Of a stretch of DNA of 11,138 nt, positions 1-6,118 are shown piece by piece. The notes beneath the pieces are model-generated. The model ran no database searches and was not told where the DNA came from. It worked only from the letters and a program-made list of their open reading frames with translations. The DNA lies in the NCBI GenBank assembly GCA_025965295.1, contig JAOPXF010000236.1, positions 1 to 11,138 on the forward strand, given 5' to 3'. The position numbers and the translations under genes are program-made. Numbering within the stretch: position 1 is the stretch's first letter; each line of letters opens with the position of its first letter. This stretch comes from Nocardioides sp. (GTDB taxonomy: Bacteria; Actinomycetota; Actinomycetes; Propionibacteriales; Nocardioidaceae).

Positions 1-399
1 GCCTACGAGGGCTCGCGGGTCCGCCTGTGCAAGGGCGCCTACAAGGAGCCCGAGTCCGTCGCGTTCCAGTCCAGGCTCGACGTCGACAAGTCCTACGTCC
101 GCTGCCTCAAGGTGCTCCTCGCCGGCCAGGGCTACCCGATGGTCGCGACCCACGACCCGCGGATGGTCGAGATCGCCTCGTCGCTGGCCAGCCGCTACGG
201 CCGGGCCCAGGGCTCCTACGAGTACCAGATGCTCTACGGCATCCGTCCCGACGAGCAGAAGCGCCTGGCGTCCAGCGGGGAGGCCGTGCGGGTCTACATC
301 CCCTACGGCCAGGAGTGGTACGGCTACCTCATGAGACGTCTCGCCGAGCGCCCCCAGAACCTGTCATTCTTCGTGAAGTCCCTGGTCTCGAAGAAGTAG
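1..399 (+). CDS. Proline dehydrogenase, C-terminal part (5' end outside window)
   Basis: FAD enzyme that oxidises L-proline to 1-pyrroline-5-carboxylate, the first step of proline breakdown. The frame is open from base 1 to the TAG at 397-399, giving 132 residues, roughly the last 40% of a monofunctional enzyme of about 310 residues. Seen: RLCKGAYKEP at 8-17, a beta-strand segment of the TIM barrel; YEYQMLYGIR at 73-82; and the C-terminal substrate-binding signature from Tyr107/Tyr109 through Arg112-Arg113, Glu116 and Asn120, where in PutA/PRODH enzymes the Arg pair holds the proline carboxylate. No aldehyde dehydrogenase domain follows, so this is a stand-alone PRODH and not PutA. proC starts only 9 bp downstream, so the two are probably co-transcribed. 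Identification is firm; the start cannot be seen. Confidence 0.95.
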   Translation, partial: AYEGSRVRLCKGAYKEPESVAFQSRLDVDKSYVRCLKVLLAGQGYPMVATHDPRMVEIASSLASRYGRAQGSYEYQMLYGIRPDEQKRLASSGEAVRVYIPYGQEWYGYLMRRLAERPQNLSFFVKSLVSKK

Positions 400-408
400 G
401 TCACCCCC

Positions 409-1221
409 ATGAGCGAGCAGGCGCAGACCGCGATCCTCGGTGCCGGGGTGATGGGCGAGACGCTGCTGTCCGGCCTCGTCCGGGCCGGCCGCCGGGTCGA
501 CAAGCTGCTGGTCGGCGAGAAGCGCCCCGAGCGGGCCCGCGAGCTCGAGGAGCGCTACGGCGTCGCCGTCGTCTCCAACACCGAGGCCGCACGCAAGGCC
601 GACACCGTCGTGCTCGTCGTCAAGCCCCAGGACATGGGCGCGCTGCTCGAGGAGATCGCCCCCGAGCTGCGCCCCGGCCAGCTCGTCGTGTCGCTGGCCG
701 CCGGCATCACCACCGCGTTCATCGAGTCCCGTGTGCCCGCCGGCATCGCGGTGGTCCGGGTGATGCCGAACACCCCCGCACTGGTCGACGAGGGCATGGC
801 CGCGATCTCGCCGGGCTCCCACTGCGACGACGCGCACCTCGCCGAGGTCGAGACCCTGATGGCCTCGGTCGGCAAGGTGCTCCGCATCCCCGAGCGCCAG
901 CAGGACGCCGTCACCGCCATCTCCGGCTCCGGCCCGGCGTACATCTTCTTCGTCGTCGAGTCGATGATCGAGGCCGGCGTGCACCTCGGTCTCCCACGCG
1001 CCACCGCCACCGACCTCGTCGTCCAGACCCTCGTCGGGTCGGCCAAGATGCTCCGCGAGACCGGCACCCACCCGACCGTCCTGCGCGAGCAGGTCACCTC
1101 GCCCGCCGGCACCACCGCGGCGGCCCTGCGCGAGCTCGAGATCCACAAGGTCCGCGCGGCGTTCCTCGCCGCCATGGAGGCCGCCCGCGACCGGTCGCGA
1201 GAGCTGGCCGAAGGGTCCTGA
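409..1221 (+). CDS. proC: Pyrroline-5-carboxylate reductase ProC
   Basis: Cytosolic enzyme that reduces 1-pyrroline-5-carboxylate to L-proline with NAD(P)H, the last step of proline synthesis. It is full length at 270 residues. Seen: N-terminal Rossmann loop GAGVMGE at 11-17; VVKPQDM at 70-76; VMPNTPA at 118-124; then the dimerisation/active-site domain with the ProC signature region, AISGSGPAYIFF at 170-181 and QVTSPAGTTAAAL at 228-240. The ATG at 409 is favoured because it puts the nucleotide loop at the usual distance from the N terminus. A weak Shine-Dalgarno (AGTAGG) overlaps the stop codon of the upstream proline dehydrogenase, which suggests coupled expression. The two neighbours catalyse opposite halves of a proline/P5C cycle. 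Confidence 0.98.
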   Translation: MSEQAQTAILGAGVMGETLLSGLVRAGRRVDKLLVGEKRPERARELEERYGVAVVSNTEAARKADTVVLVVKPQDMGALLEEIAPELRPGQLVVSLAAGITTAFIESRVPAGIAVVRVMPNTPALVDEGMAAISPGSHCDDAHLAEVETLMASVGKVLRIPERQQDAVTAISGSGPAYIFFVVESMIEAGVHLGLPRATATDLVVQTLVGSAKMLRETGTHPTVLREQVTSPAGTTAAALRELEIHKVRAAFLAAMEAARDRSRELAEGS

Positions 1222-1231
1222 CCCGACTCCG

Positions 1232-1768
1232 ATGACCGCCGGCCGGCTGCCGCTCGCGTGGGGTGCCACCCCCGAGGACCTCGCGCGCCGCTACCCCGCG
1301 GACACGATCCTCGCCGGGCCCGTGCTCACCCTCACCCGCGCCGTCGACGTCGACGCGCCCCGGGAGCTGACCTGGCGCTGGCTCTGCCAGATCGCGGTGG
1401 CGCCGTACTCCTACGACTGGATCGACAACCGCGGCCGACAGAGCCCGCGCGCGCTCACCCCGGGAGCCGACCGGCTGCGGGTCGGCCAGCCGATGGCGGT
1501 CGTCTTCGAGCTGGTCTCGGTCGACGCACCGCACCAGTGGACCGCGGTCACGGTCCGCCGCGGCCGCAGCCTGTTCGGGCCGGTCGCGATGACCTTCGCC
1601 GCCGAGCCCTCGGGTGCCGCCTCCCGGATCGTCTGCCGGCTGACCGTCACGCAGGGAGGCCCGCTCTCGAGGCTGCGCGCCCGGGTGCTCGCCTGGGGTG
1701 ACCTCGTGATGATGCGCAGGCAGCTGCTCAATCTCAAGAGCCTCGCCGAGCGCGACGCCCGGCGCTGA
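1232..1768 (+). CDS. SRPBCC (START/Bet v1-like) family protein, function unknown
   Basis: A 178-residue protein starting 10 bp after proC. Seen: the segment from Leu32 to Arg73, with a beta strand ending in VDVDAP (38-43), then TWRWLCQ (47-53) and APYSYDWIDNRGRQSPR (57-73). This is the N-terminal pattern of a subgroup of SRPBCC proteins (strand, helix, WLxQ, PYSYDWxDNxGRxSPR). The remainder alternates beta strands (VGQPMAVVFELV, WTAVTVRR, MTFAAEP, RIVCRLTV) and ends in a long basic amphipathic helix (145-178), as expected for the helix-grip fold that binds hydrophobic ligands. No signal peptide or membrane segment is seen. Ligand and role are unknown. The close spacing suggests it belongs to the proline dehydrogenase-proC transcript, without implying a role in proline metabolism. 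Confidence 0.85.
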   Translation: MTAGRLPLAWGATPEDLARRYPADTILAGPVLTLTRAVDVDAPRELTWRWLCQIAVAPYSYDWIDNRGRQSPRALTPGADRLRVGQPMAVVFELVSVDAPHQWTAVTVRRGRSLFGPVAMTFAAEPSGAASRIVCRLTVTQGGPLSRLRARVLAWGDLVMMRRQLLNLKSLAERDARR

Positions 1769-1797
1769 GCGCCCCGCCCGCGACGCCGCACCGCTGC

Positions 1798-1803
1798 CAG
1801 ACT
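1798..1803 (+). promoter_or_regulatory. Candidate -10 element for a leaderless haloalkane dehalogenase mRNA
   Basis: CAGACT lies 7 bp before the ATG at 1811, the spacing expected when transcription starts at or next to the start codon. No Shine-Dalgarno precedes this ATG. A matching -35 hexamer is not evident, so the call rests on position and on similarity to actinobacterial TANNNT -10 sequences. Confidence 0.35.
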
Positions 1804-1810
1804 GGCGCGC

Positions 1811-2716
1811 ATGGAGATCTCCCGCACGCCTGAGGACCGGTTCGCCGACCTGCCGGACTTCCCCTGGGAGCCGTCGTACGCCGACGTCCCGGACGGCGAC
1901 GGCGGCACGCTGCGGATGGCGTACGTCGAGGCCGGGCCGGCCGACGGCCCCGTCGTGTTGCTGCTGCACGGCGAGCCCACCTGGTCGTTCCTCTACCGCC
2001 ACGTCATCCGGGTGCTCGCCGACGCGGGCCTGCGCGCGGTCGCGCCGGACCTGGTCGGCTTCGGCCGCTCCGACAAGCCGCTCGCGGCCGGGGACCACTC
2101 CTTCGCCCGCCACGTCGAGTGGACCCGGTCGCTGGTCCTCGACCACCTGGACCTCCGGGACATCACGCTGGTCGGCCAGGACTGGGGCGGGCTGATCGGC
2201 CTGCGGCTGGTCGCCGAGCACCCCGACCGGTTCGCCCGCGTGGTCGCGGCCAACACCGGGCTGCCGACCGGCGACCACGACATGCCCGAGGTCTGGTGGA
2301 TGTTCCGCACTGCCGTCGAGAAGGCCGAGATCCTCGACGTCGGCCGGCTCGTCGCCGCCGGCTGCGTGCGCGCGCTCGACGAGGGTGCCCGTGCGGCGTA
2401 CGACGCCCCCTTCCCCGACGAGGTCTCGAAGGTCGGCCCGCGGGTGATGCCGACCCTGGTGCCCACCCGTCCCGACGACCCGGCCACCGTGGCCAACCGG
2501 GCCGCGTGGGAGGTGCTGACCCGCTGGGACAAGCCGTTCCTCACGGCGTTCAGCGACGGCGACCCGATCACGGGCGCGATGGCCCCGATCCTGAGGCAGC
2601 TGGTGCCGGGTGCCGCCGGTCTCGAGCACCCCGTCGTCGCCCGCGCCGGCCACTTCCTCCAGGAGGACGCCGGCGAGGAGCTCGGCCGGATCGTCGCCCG
2701 CTTCGTCCGGGGCTGA
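1811..2716 (+). CDS. Haloalkane dehalogenase, DhlA-like (HLD-I type)
   Basis: Alpha/beta hydrolase predicted to cleave carbon-halogen bonds hydrolytically, giving an alcohol and halide. It has 301 residues, close to DhlA (310). Seen: HGEPTW at 53-58 (oxyanion region), APDLVGFGRSDKP at 78-90, the nucleophile elbow GQDWGG at 122-127 with Asp124 as nucleophile and Trp125 as a likely halide-binding residue, a cap domain at about 150-225, FSDGDPITG at 247-255 with Asp251 the likely acid of the triad, and AGHFLQED at 279-286 with His281. The HGEPTW and GQDWGG pair points to dehalogenases over epoxide hydrolases, but substrate range cannot be read from sequence and many such enzymes have no known natural substrate. 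It starts 42 bp after the SRPBCC gene and may have its own leaderless promoter. Confidence 0.9.
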   Translation: MEISRTPEDRFADLPDFPWEPSYADVPDGDGGTLRMAYVEAGPADGPVVLLLHGEPTWSFLYRHVIRVLADAGLRAVAPDLVGFGRSDKPLAAGDHSFARHVEWTRSLVLDHLDLRDITLVGQDWGGLIGLRLVAEHPDRFARVVAANTGLPTGDHDMPEVWWMFRTAVEKAEILDVGRLVAAGCVRALDEGARAAYDAPFPDEVSKVGPRVMPTLVPTRPDDPATVANRAAWEVLTRWDKPFLTAFSDGDPITGAMAPILRQLVPGAAGLEHPVVARAGHFLQEDAGEELGRIVARFVRG

Positions 2717-2755
2717 CGTACCGGAAACAAGGCTGCGGCCGCGCGCGGGCGGTGA

Positions 2756-2761
2756 CACGAT
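2756..2761 (+). promoter_or_regulatory. Candidate -10 element for a leaderless alpha/beta hydrolase mRNA
   Basis: CACGAT ends 6 bp before the ATG at 2768, and no Shine-Dalgarno is present. The 51-bp gap after the dehalogenase gene leaves room for a separate promoter. The hexamer is a weak match to TANNNT and no -35 was recognised, so this is tentative. Confidence 0.25.
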
Positions 2762-2767
2762 CGACCG

Positions 2768-3517
2768 ATGACCTCACTCCACCACCGCCTCGAGGGATCC
2801 GGGCCCACCGTCGTCCTCATCCACGCCGGCGTCGCCGACCTGCGCATGTGGGACACCCAGGTCGAGGAGCTCGTGCCCGGACACTCGGTCCTGCGCTGCG
2901 ACCTGCGCGGCTTCGGTCGGACCCCGCTGGAGAGCGGCGCCTCCTACTCCGACGCCGGGGACGTGCTCGCCCTGCTCGACGACCTCGGCATCGAGCGCTT
3001 CGCGCTCGTGGGCGCGTCGTACGGCGGGTGGGTCGCGTTGCAGGTCGCGGCAGCCGCCGCGGGTCGGGTGCAGCGGCTGATCCTGCTCGACCCGCTGGCA
3101 GAGGTGGTCGAGCCCGACGAGGGGCTGCGCGAGTTCTGGGGGCAGGAGGCGTCGCTCCTCGACGCCGGCGATCTCGATGCCGCCACCGAGCTGAACGTCG
3201 CCACGTTCCTCGGCCCCGACGCCACCGACGACGCCCGGGAGCTGCTGGCCCGGATGCAGCGGGGCGTCCTCGAGCTCCAGGTCGCCGCCGGGGACGTCGA
3301 GAACGCCGAACTGTCCGTCGACCTCGACCAGCTCACGCTGCCGGTGACCGTGGTGGTCGGGTCCCAGGACCTGCCGTTCTTCGTCGAGACCGCGCGAGAG
3401 CTGGTCCGGCGACTGCCGCAGGCGGAGCTGGTCGAGCTGCCCTGGGCCGGCCACCTGCCCTCGCTGGAGCGCCCCCTCGAGACCGCCCACCTGGTCCGCG
3501 CGGCGCTGCTGGACTGA
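2768..3517 (+). CDS. Alpha/beta fold hydrolase, serine nucleophile, substrate unknown
   Basis: A 249-residue compact alpha/beta hydrolase of the Abhydrolase_1/6 type. Seen: oxyanion strand VVLIHAG at 15-21, CDLRGFGRT at 44-52, nucleophile elbow GASYGG at 82-87 with Ser84, LLDPL at 106-110, Asp201 in VGSQDLPFF (197-205) and His229 in WAGHLPSLERP (226-236), so the Ser-Asp-His triad is complete. Residues about 112-175 form a small helical lid. Unlike its neighbour at 1811-2716, the nucleophile is Ser and not Asp, so it is an esterase, lactonase, C-C hydrolase or similar, and not a dehalogenase. There is no signal peptide. It is the last gene of the plus-strand group and faces trpS convergently. 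Confidence 0.88.
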   Translation: MTSLHHRLEGSGPTVVLIHAGVADLRMWDTQVEELVPGHSVLRCDLRGFGRTPLESGASYSDAGDVLALLDDLGIERFALVGASYGGWVALQVAAAAAGRVQRLILLDPLAEVVEPDEGLREFWGQEASLLDAGDLDAATELNVATFLGPDATDDARELLARMQRGVLELQVAAGDVENAELSVDLDQLTLPVTVVVGSQDLPFFVETARELVRRLPQAELVELPWAGHLPSLERPLETAHLVRAALLD

Positions 3518-3530
3518 ACCGGCGGTCGCA

Positions 3531-3618
3531 GTTTCATCAAGGGATGCAGCCGAACCTGCACGTCCCATGTCCAATTGGCACGGGGAAGCGCAGGTTGACC
3601 TACATCCCTTGATGAAAC
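3531..3618. repeat. 88-bp gap-free imperfect palindrome between convergent genes (possible bidirectional terminator or REP/MITE-like element)
   Basis: The outer arms are a perfect 16-bp inverted repeat, 3531-3546 (GTTTCATCAAGGGATG) against 3603-3618. Pairing continues inward with 3553-3559 against 3590-3596 and 3563-3566 against 3583-3586, and the centre is the palindrome CCAATTGG (3571-3578). Counted by eye, 34 of 44 symmetric positions pair with no indel. The arms are AT-richer than the flanking genes. It occupies most of the 111-bp gap between the hydrolase and trpS stop codons. An RNA from either strand would fold into one long hairpin, but no U-run follows directly. It could be a bidirectional terminator, a mobile palindromic repeat, or both. 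Confidence 0.8.
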
Positions 3619-3628
3619 AACCGGCCCG

Positions 3629-4612
3629 CTACCCCAGCCCGATCGCGGCCTCGGCGGCGGCGAGCACGGGCGCGGTCACGTTGCGGCAGCGGGCGGCACC
3701 GTCGGCGTAGACCCGGCTCACGTGCGCCGGGTCGGCCGCCAGCTCGGCGTACCTCTCCTGAATCGGCTCGAGCTCCGCCACAACAGCTTCGGTCACGGCC
3801 CTCTTCAGGGCGCCGTACGTCGCGGTGCCCTCGGCCGAGCCGCCGCACGCGGCGAGGATGTCGAGCAGGTTGGTGACCCCCGGCTTGGTCTCCCGGTCGG
3901 CGCGCACGGCGTCCGCACCCGTCTCCGAGTCGGTCACCGCGCGCGCCACCTTGCGTCGTACGACGTCCGGCGGGTCGAGCAGGCGGATCACCCCGGCCCC
4001 GTCGGCCCCCGACTTGCCCATCTTGGTCCGCGGCTCGAGCAGGTCCATCACCCGAGCACCGGCCGCAGGCGTGGTGATCTCGGGGACCGTGAACACCGGC
4101 CCGTAGGCGTTGTTGAAGCGCAGCGCCAGGTCGCGGGTCAGCTCGACGTGCTGGCGCTGGTCGTCGCCGACCGGCACCTGCTGCGGCCGGTAGAGCAGGA
4201 TGTCGGCCGCCATCAGCGTCGGATAGGTGTAGAGCGAGACCCGCGTCGACGCGACCCCGGCACCCTTCTCCTTGAACTGGATCATCCGGCTCAGCTCGCC
4301 GGTGTACGCCGTGCACTCGAGCAGGTACGCCAGTTGCGCGTGCGCGGGGACGCGGCTCTGCACGAACAGCGTCGAGGCGTCCAGGCCGGCCGCGAGCAGC
4401 AGCGTCGCCAGCTCCCGGGTCAACGCCCGGACCGACGCCGGGTCGTGGGGGACGGTGAGGGCGTGCAGGTCGGCGATGCCGAAGAAGCAGTCGGCCCGGG
4501 CCTGGCCGGCGACCATCGGTCTCAGGGCGCCGAGCAGGTTGCCGAGCGTCAGGTGGCCGGTCGGCTTGAGCAGCGAGAGCCGGCGGGTGGTCGGGTGCGT
4601 CGCGGTGGTCAT
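3629..4612 (-). CDS. trpS: Tryptophanyl-tRNA synthetase, auxiliary TrpRS1-like
   Basis: Class Ic aminoacyl-tRNA synthetase that charges tRNA-Trp, 327 residues and complete. Seen: the HIGH-equivalent region KPTGHLTLGN at 16-25; FVQSRVPAHAQL at 83-94; ELSRMIQFKEK at 106-116; YPTLMAADILLY at 130-141, the Trp pocket; VPVGDDQRQHVELTRDLALRFN at 146-167; RVMDLLEP at 187-194; and the signature loop KMGKS at 197-201 in place of KMSKS. Lys16 stands where common bacterial enzymes have Gln (SGIQPSG in B. stearothermophilus). From memory, Lys at that place and KMGKS are shared with Streptomyces coelicolor TrpRS1, an inducible indolmycin-resistant paralogue. Residues 14-15 are Leu-Leu where Gly-Ile is usual, which is odd. 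An AGGAG ribosome site (4621-4625) lies 8 nt before the ATG. It is preceded by a Trp-codon leader and diverges from acuC. Confidence 0.95.
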   Translation of the reverse strand: MTTATHPTTRRLSLLKPTGHLTLGNLLGALRPMVAGQARADCFFGIADLHALTVPHDPASVRALTRELATLLLAAGLDASTLFVQSRVPAHAQLAYLLECTAYTGELSRMIQFKEKGAGVASTRVSLYTYPTLMAADILLYRPQQVPVGDDQRQHVELTRDLALRFNNAYGPVFTVPEITTPAAGARVMDLLEPRTKMGKSGADGAGVIRLLDPPDVVRRKVARAVTDSETGADAVRADRETKPGVTNLLDILAACGGSAEGTATYGALKRAVTEAVVAELEPIQERYAELAADPAHVSRVYADGAARCRNVTAPVLAAAEAAIGLG

Positions 4613-4620
4613 GACGGGTG

Positions 4621-4641
4621 CTCCTGTGGGTGTGGGCCCAC
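4621..4641 (-). promoter_or_regulatory. trpS ribosome binding site with adjoining small hairpin
   Basis: On the trpS transcript, AGGAG (4625-4621) sits 8 nt before the ATG at 4612. Directly upstream is a possible 5-bp stem, GTGGG (4641-4637) with CCCAC (4630-4626) and a 6-nt loop. It abuts the ribosome site without covering it, so any effect on translation is speculative. Confidence 0.5.
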
Positions 4642-4658
4642 GGCCGACCGGTCCCCGG

Positions 4659-4689
4659 AAATGCAGAACGGCCGCCCGAGGGCGGCCGT
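4659..4689 (-). terminator. Candidate attenuator terminator hairpin in the trpS leader
   Basis: On the trpS transcript, ACGGCCGCC (4689-4681) pairs perfectly with GGCGGCCGT (4676-4668) around a CUCG tetraloop, a 9-bp GC-rich stem. It is followed by UCUGCAUUU, a poor but U-enriched tail as is common in high-GC bacteria. It stands 31 nt after the leader-peptide stop and 55 nt before the trpS start. Alternative pairings that would use the same 3' arm are visible: 4719-4708 against 4680-4669 (10 of 12 pairs) and 4730-4724 against 4676-4670 (7 of 7). Confidence 0.6.
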
Positions 4690-4720
4690 GTGAGGTCGTG
4701 CGTCGATCTCGGGTCGCCGG

Positions 4721-4759
4721 TCAGGCGGCCCACCAGGTGGTCGGGAGGAGGTTCGGCAC
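4721..4759 (-). CDS. trpS leader peptide MPNLLPTTWWAA with tandem Trp codons
   Basis: A 12-codon ORF upstream of trpS, starting GTG at 4759 and ending TGA at 4721-4723. Codons 9 and 10 are consecutive UGG (4735-4730), and Trp is otherwise rare. With the hairpin 31 nt further on, this is the layout of ribosome-mediated transcription attenuation. A ribosome that stalls for lack of charged tRNA-Trp would change leader folding and let RNA polymerase read into trpS. A candidate -10 sits 6 nt before the GTG, so the mRNA may be leaderless. The GGAG just before the start is too close to act as a normal Shine-Dalgarno. The frame is also open further upstream, so an earlier start is possible. From memory, S. 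coelicolor trpRS1 is regulated this way. Confidence 0.65.
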   Translation of the reverse strand: MPNLLPTTWWAA

Positions 4760-4765
4760 GGCTCC

Positions 4766-4771
4766 AGCATG
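4766..4771 (-). promoter_or_regulatory. Candidate trpS -10 element (extended type)
   Basis: CATGCT on the minus strand, preceded by TGG (a TGN extension), with its 3' end 6 nt from the leader-peptide GTG. This fits a leaderless transcript that begins at the leader peptide. No convincing -35 was found. Confidence 0.4.
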
Positions 4772-4820
4772 CCACAGCCCAGCGGGTGGCACGCCGGATC
4801 CGGCGGCCGACCCCGGCGGG

Positions 4821-4826
4821 TAGCGT
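4821..4826 (+). promoter_or_regulatory. Candidate acuC -10 element for a leaderless mRNA
   Basis: TAGCGT fits the TANNNT -10 pattern and ends 7 bp before the ATG at 4834, with no Shine-Dalgarno between. This is the arrangement expected of an actinobacterial leaderless transcript. It lies about 50 bp from the trpS promoter candidate, so the two divergent promoters share one short control region. Confidence 0.5.
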
Positions 4827-4833
4827 GCGTCAC

Positions 4834-6018
4834 ATGCCCGACTGCCCAGGCCCCGCGACGGTCGTCTTCGACAACAGCCTCACGGAGTACAACTTCGGCC
4901 CCGGGCACCCGATGTCGCCCATCCGCGTCGACCTCACGATGCGGCTCGCCCGCGAGCTGGGGGTGCTGGACCGGGTGCGGCTCGTCGACGCCCCGATGGC
5001 CGACGACGACCTGATCGCCACCGTCCACGACCGCGAGCTCATCGCGGCGGTCGTCCGCTGCGGCACGGTCCCCGGCGCGACCGACGAGGAGCACGGGCTC
5101 GGCAGCGAGGACGACCCCGTCTTCGAGGGCATGCACCACGCCGCGGCCCACATCGTCGGTGCCACCGTCGAGGCGTGCCGCCAGGTCTCGAGCGGCGAGA
5201 GCCTGCACTCGGCCAGCATCGCCGGCGGCCTGCACCACGCGATGCGCGATCGGGCCAGCGGCTTCTGCATCTACAACGACGTCGCGGTCGGCATCCAGTA
5301 CCTGCTCGACCACGGCGCCGAGCGGGTGGCCTACGTCGACGTCGACGTCCACCACGGCGACGGCGTCGAGAAGATCTTCTACGACGACCCGCGGGTGCTC
5401 ACGATCAGCCTGCACGAGACGGGACAGATGCTCTTCCCGGGCACCGGCTTCCCCCAGGACTCCGGTGGCCCCGGCGCCCCCGGGAGCGCGGTCAACGTCG
5501 CGCTCCCGCCCGGCACCGGCGACGGGGGCTGGCTGCGCGCCTTCCACGCCGTCGTGCCGCCGCTGCTGCGCGAGTTCGCGCCCGACGTCCTGGTGACCCA
5601 GCACGGCTGCGACTCCCACATCGAGGACCCTCTCGCCCACATGATGCTGACGGTCGACGGCCAGCGGGCGACGTACCTCGCCCTGCACGACCTCGCCCAC
5701 GAGGTGGCCGGGGGCCGCTGGGTGGCCACCGGCGGCGGCGGCTACGCCCTTGTCGAGGTGGTGCCGCGGGCGTGGAGCCACCTCCTGGCGATCCTCGGCG
5801 GGCACCCGCTCGACCCGCAGACGGAGACGCCCGACGCCTGGCGTGAGTACGTCCGGGAGGTGCTTGGCCGCACGGCGCCGCACCGGCTCACCGACGGCCG
5901 TACGCCGGCGTACCGCGACTGGTCCGAGGGCTACGACCCGGAGACCTGGCTGGACCGGGCGATCCACGCGACGCGGATGGAGATCTTCCCGCTGCACGGC
6001 CTGGATCCGCTCCCGTGA
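4834..6018 (+). CDS. acuC: AcuC-type histone deacetylase-fold protein (class I HDAC-like)
   Basis: Zinc-dependent deacylase of the arginase/deacetylase fold. AcuC in Bacillus deacetylates acetyl-CoA synthetase; the substrate here is unknown. It has 394 residues, normal for AcuC. Seen: EYNFGPGHPMSPIR at 18-31; HHAMRDRASGFCIYND at 134-149, with the active-site His pair 134-135; VDVDVHHGDGVEKIF at 168-182, with Asp171 and His173 as zinc ligands; TQHGCDSHIEDPL at 255-267, with Asp260 as the third ligand; and TGGGGY at 299-304, with Tyr304 as the catalytic Tyr. All metal and catalytic residues are present, so the protein should be active. The frame is open further upstream, but the ATG at 4834 fits both the family N terminus and the leaderless promoter. 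From memory, an AcuC homologue also lies near trpRS1 in Streptomyces. Confidence 0.93.
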   Translation: MPDCPGPATVVFDNSLTEYNFGPGHPMSPIRVDLTMRLARELGVLDRVRLVDAPMADDDLIATVHDRELIAAVVRCGTVPGATDEEHGLGSEDDPVFEGMHHAAAHIVGATVEACRQVSSGESLHSASIAGGLHHAMRDRASGFCIYNDVAVGIQYLLDHGAERVAYVDVDVHHGDGVEKIFYDDPRVLTISLHETGQMLFPGTGFPQDSGGPGAPGSAVNVALPPGTGDGGWLRAFHAVVPPLLREFAPDVLVTQHGCDSHIEDPLAHMMLTVDGQRATYLALHDLAHEVAGGRWVATGGGGYALVEVVPRAWSHLLAILGGHPLDPQTETPDAWREYVREVLGRTAPHRLTDGRTPAYRDWSEGYDPETWLDRAIHATRMEIFPLHGLDPLP

Positions 6019-6118
6019 GCGCGCCGTGGAGCACGTCCGGGACACAAATCAAGCAGACACGCCGAAAGTCTCTCAAGTTTCACTAGACAACCTCTTCCCC
6101 ATGAGTCACATCAGGCTC

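Noticed and set aside
1094..2758. Very long minus-strand open frame (over 500 codons) opposite the SRPBCC and dehalogenase genes
   Set aside because: It is an antisense shadow typical of high-GC DNA. Its composition is dominated by Arg/Gly/Ala/Asp with no motif, while the plus strand has clear families.
4613..4800. T-box riboswitch upstream of trpS
   Set aside because: No T-box core sequence or tRNA acceptor-pairing bulge was recognised; the leader with tandem Trp codons explains the region better.
4618..4833. Upstream in-frame extension of acuC (72 more codons)
   Set aside because: It would run through the trpS leader and attenuator, shows no homology to AcuC N termini, and the ATG at 4834 has a well-placed -10.
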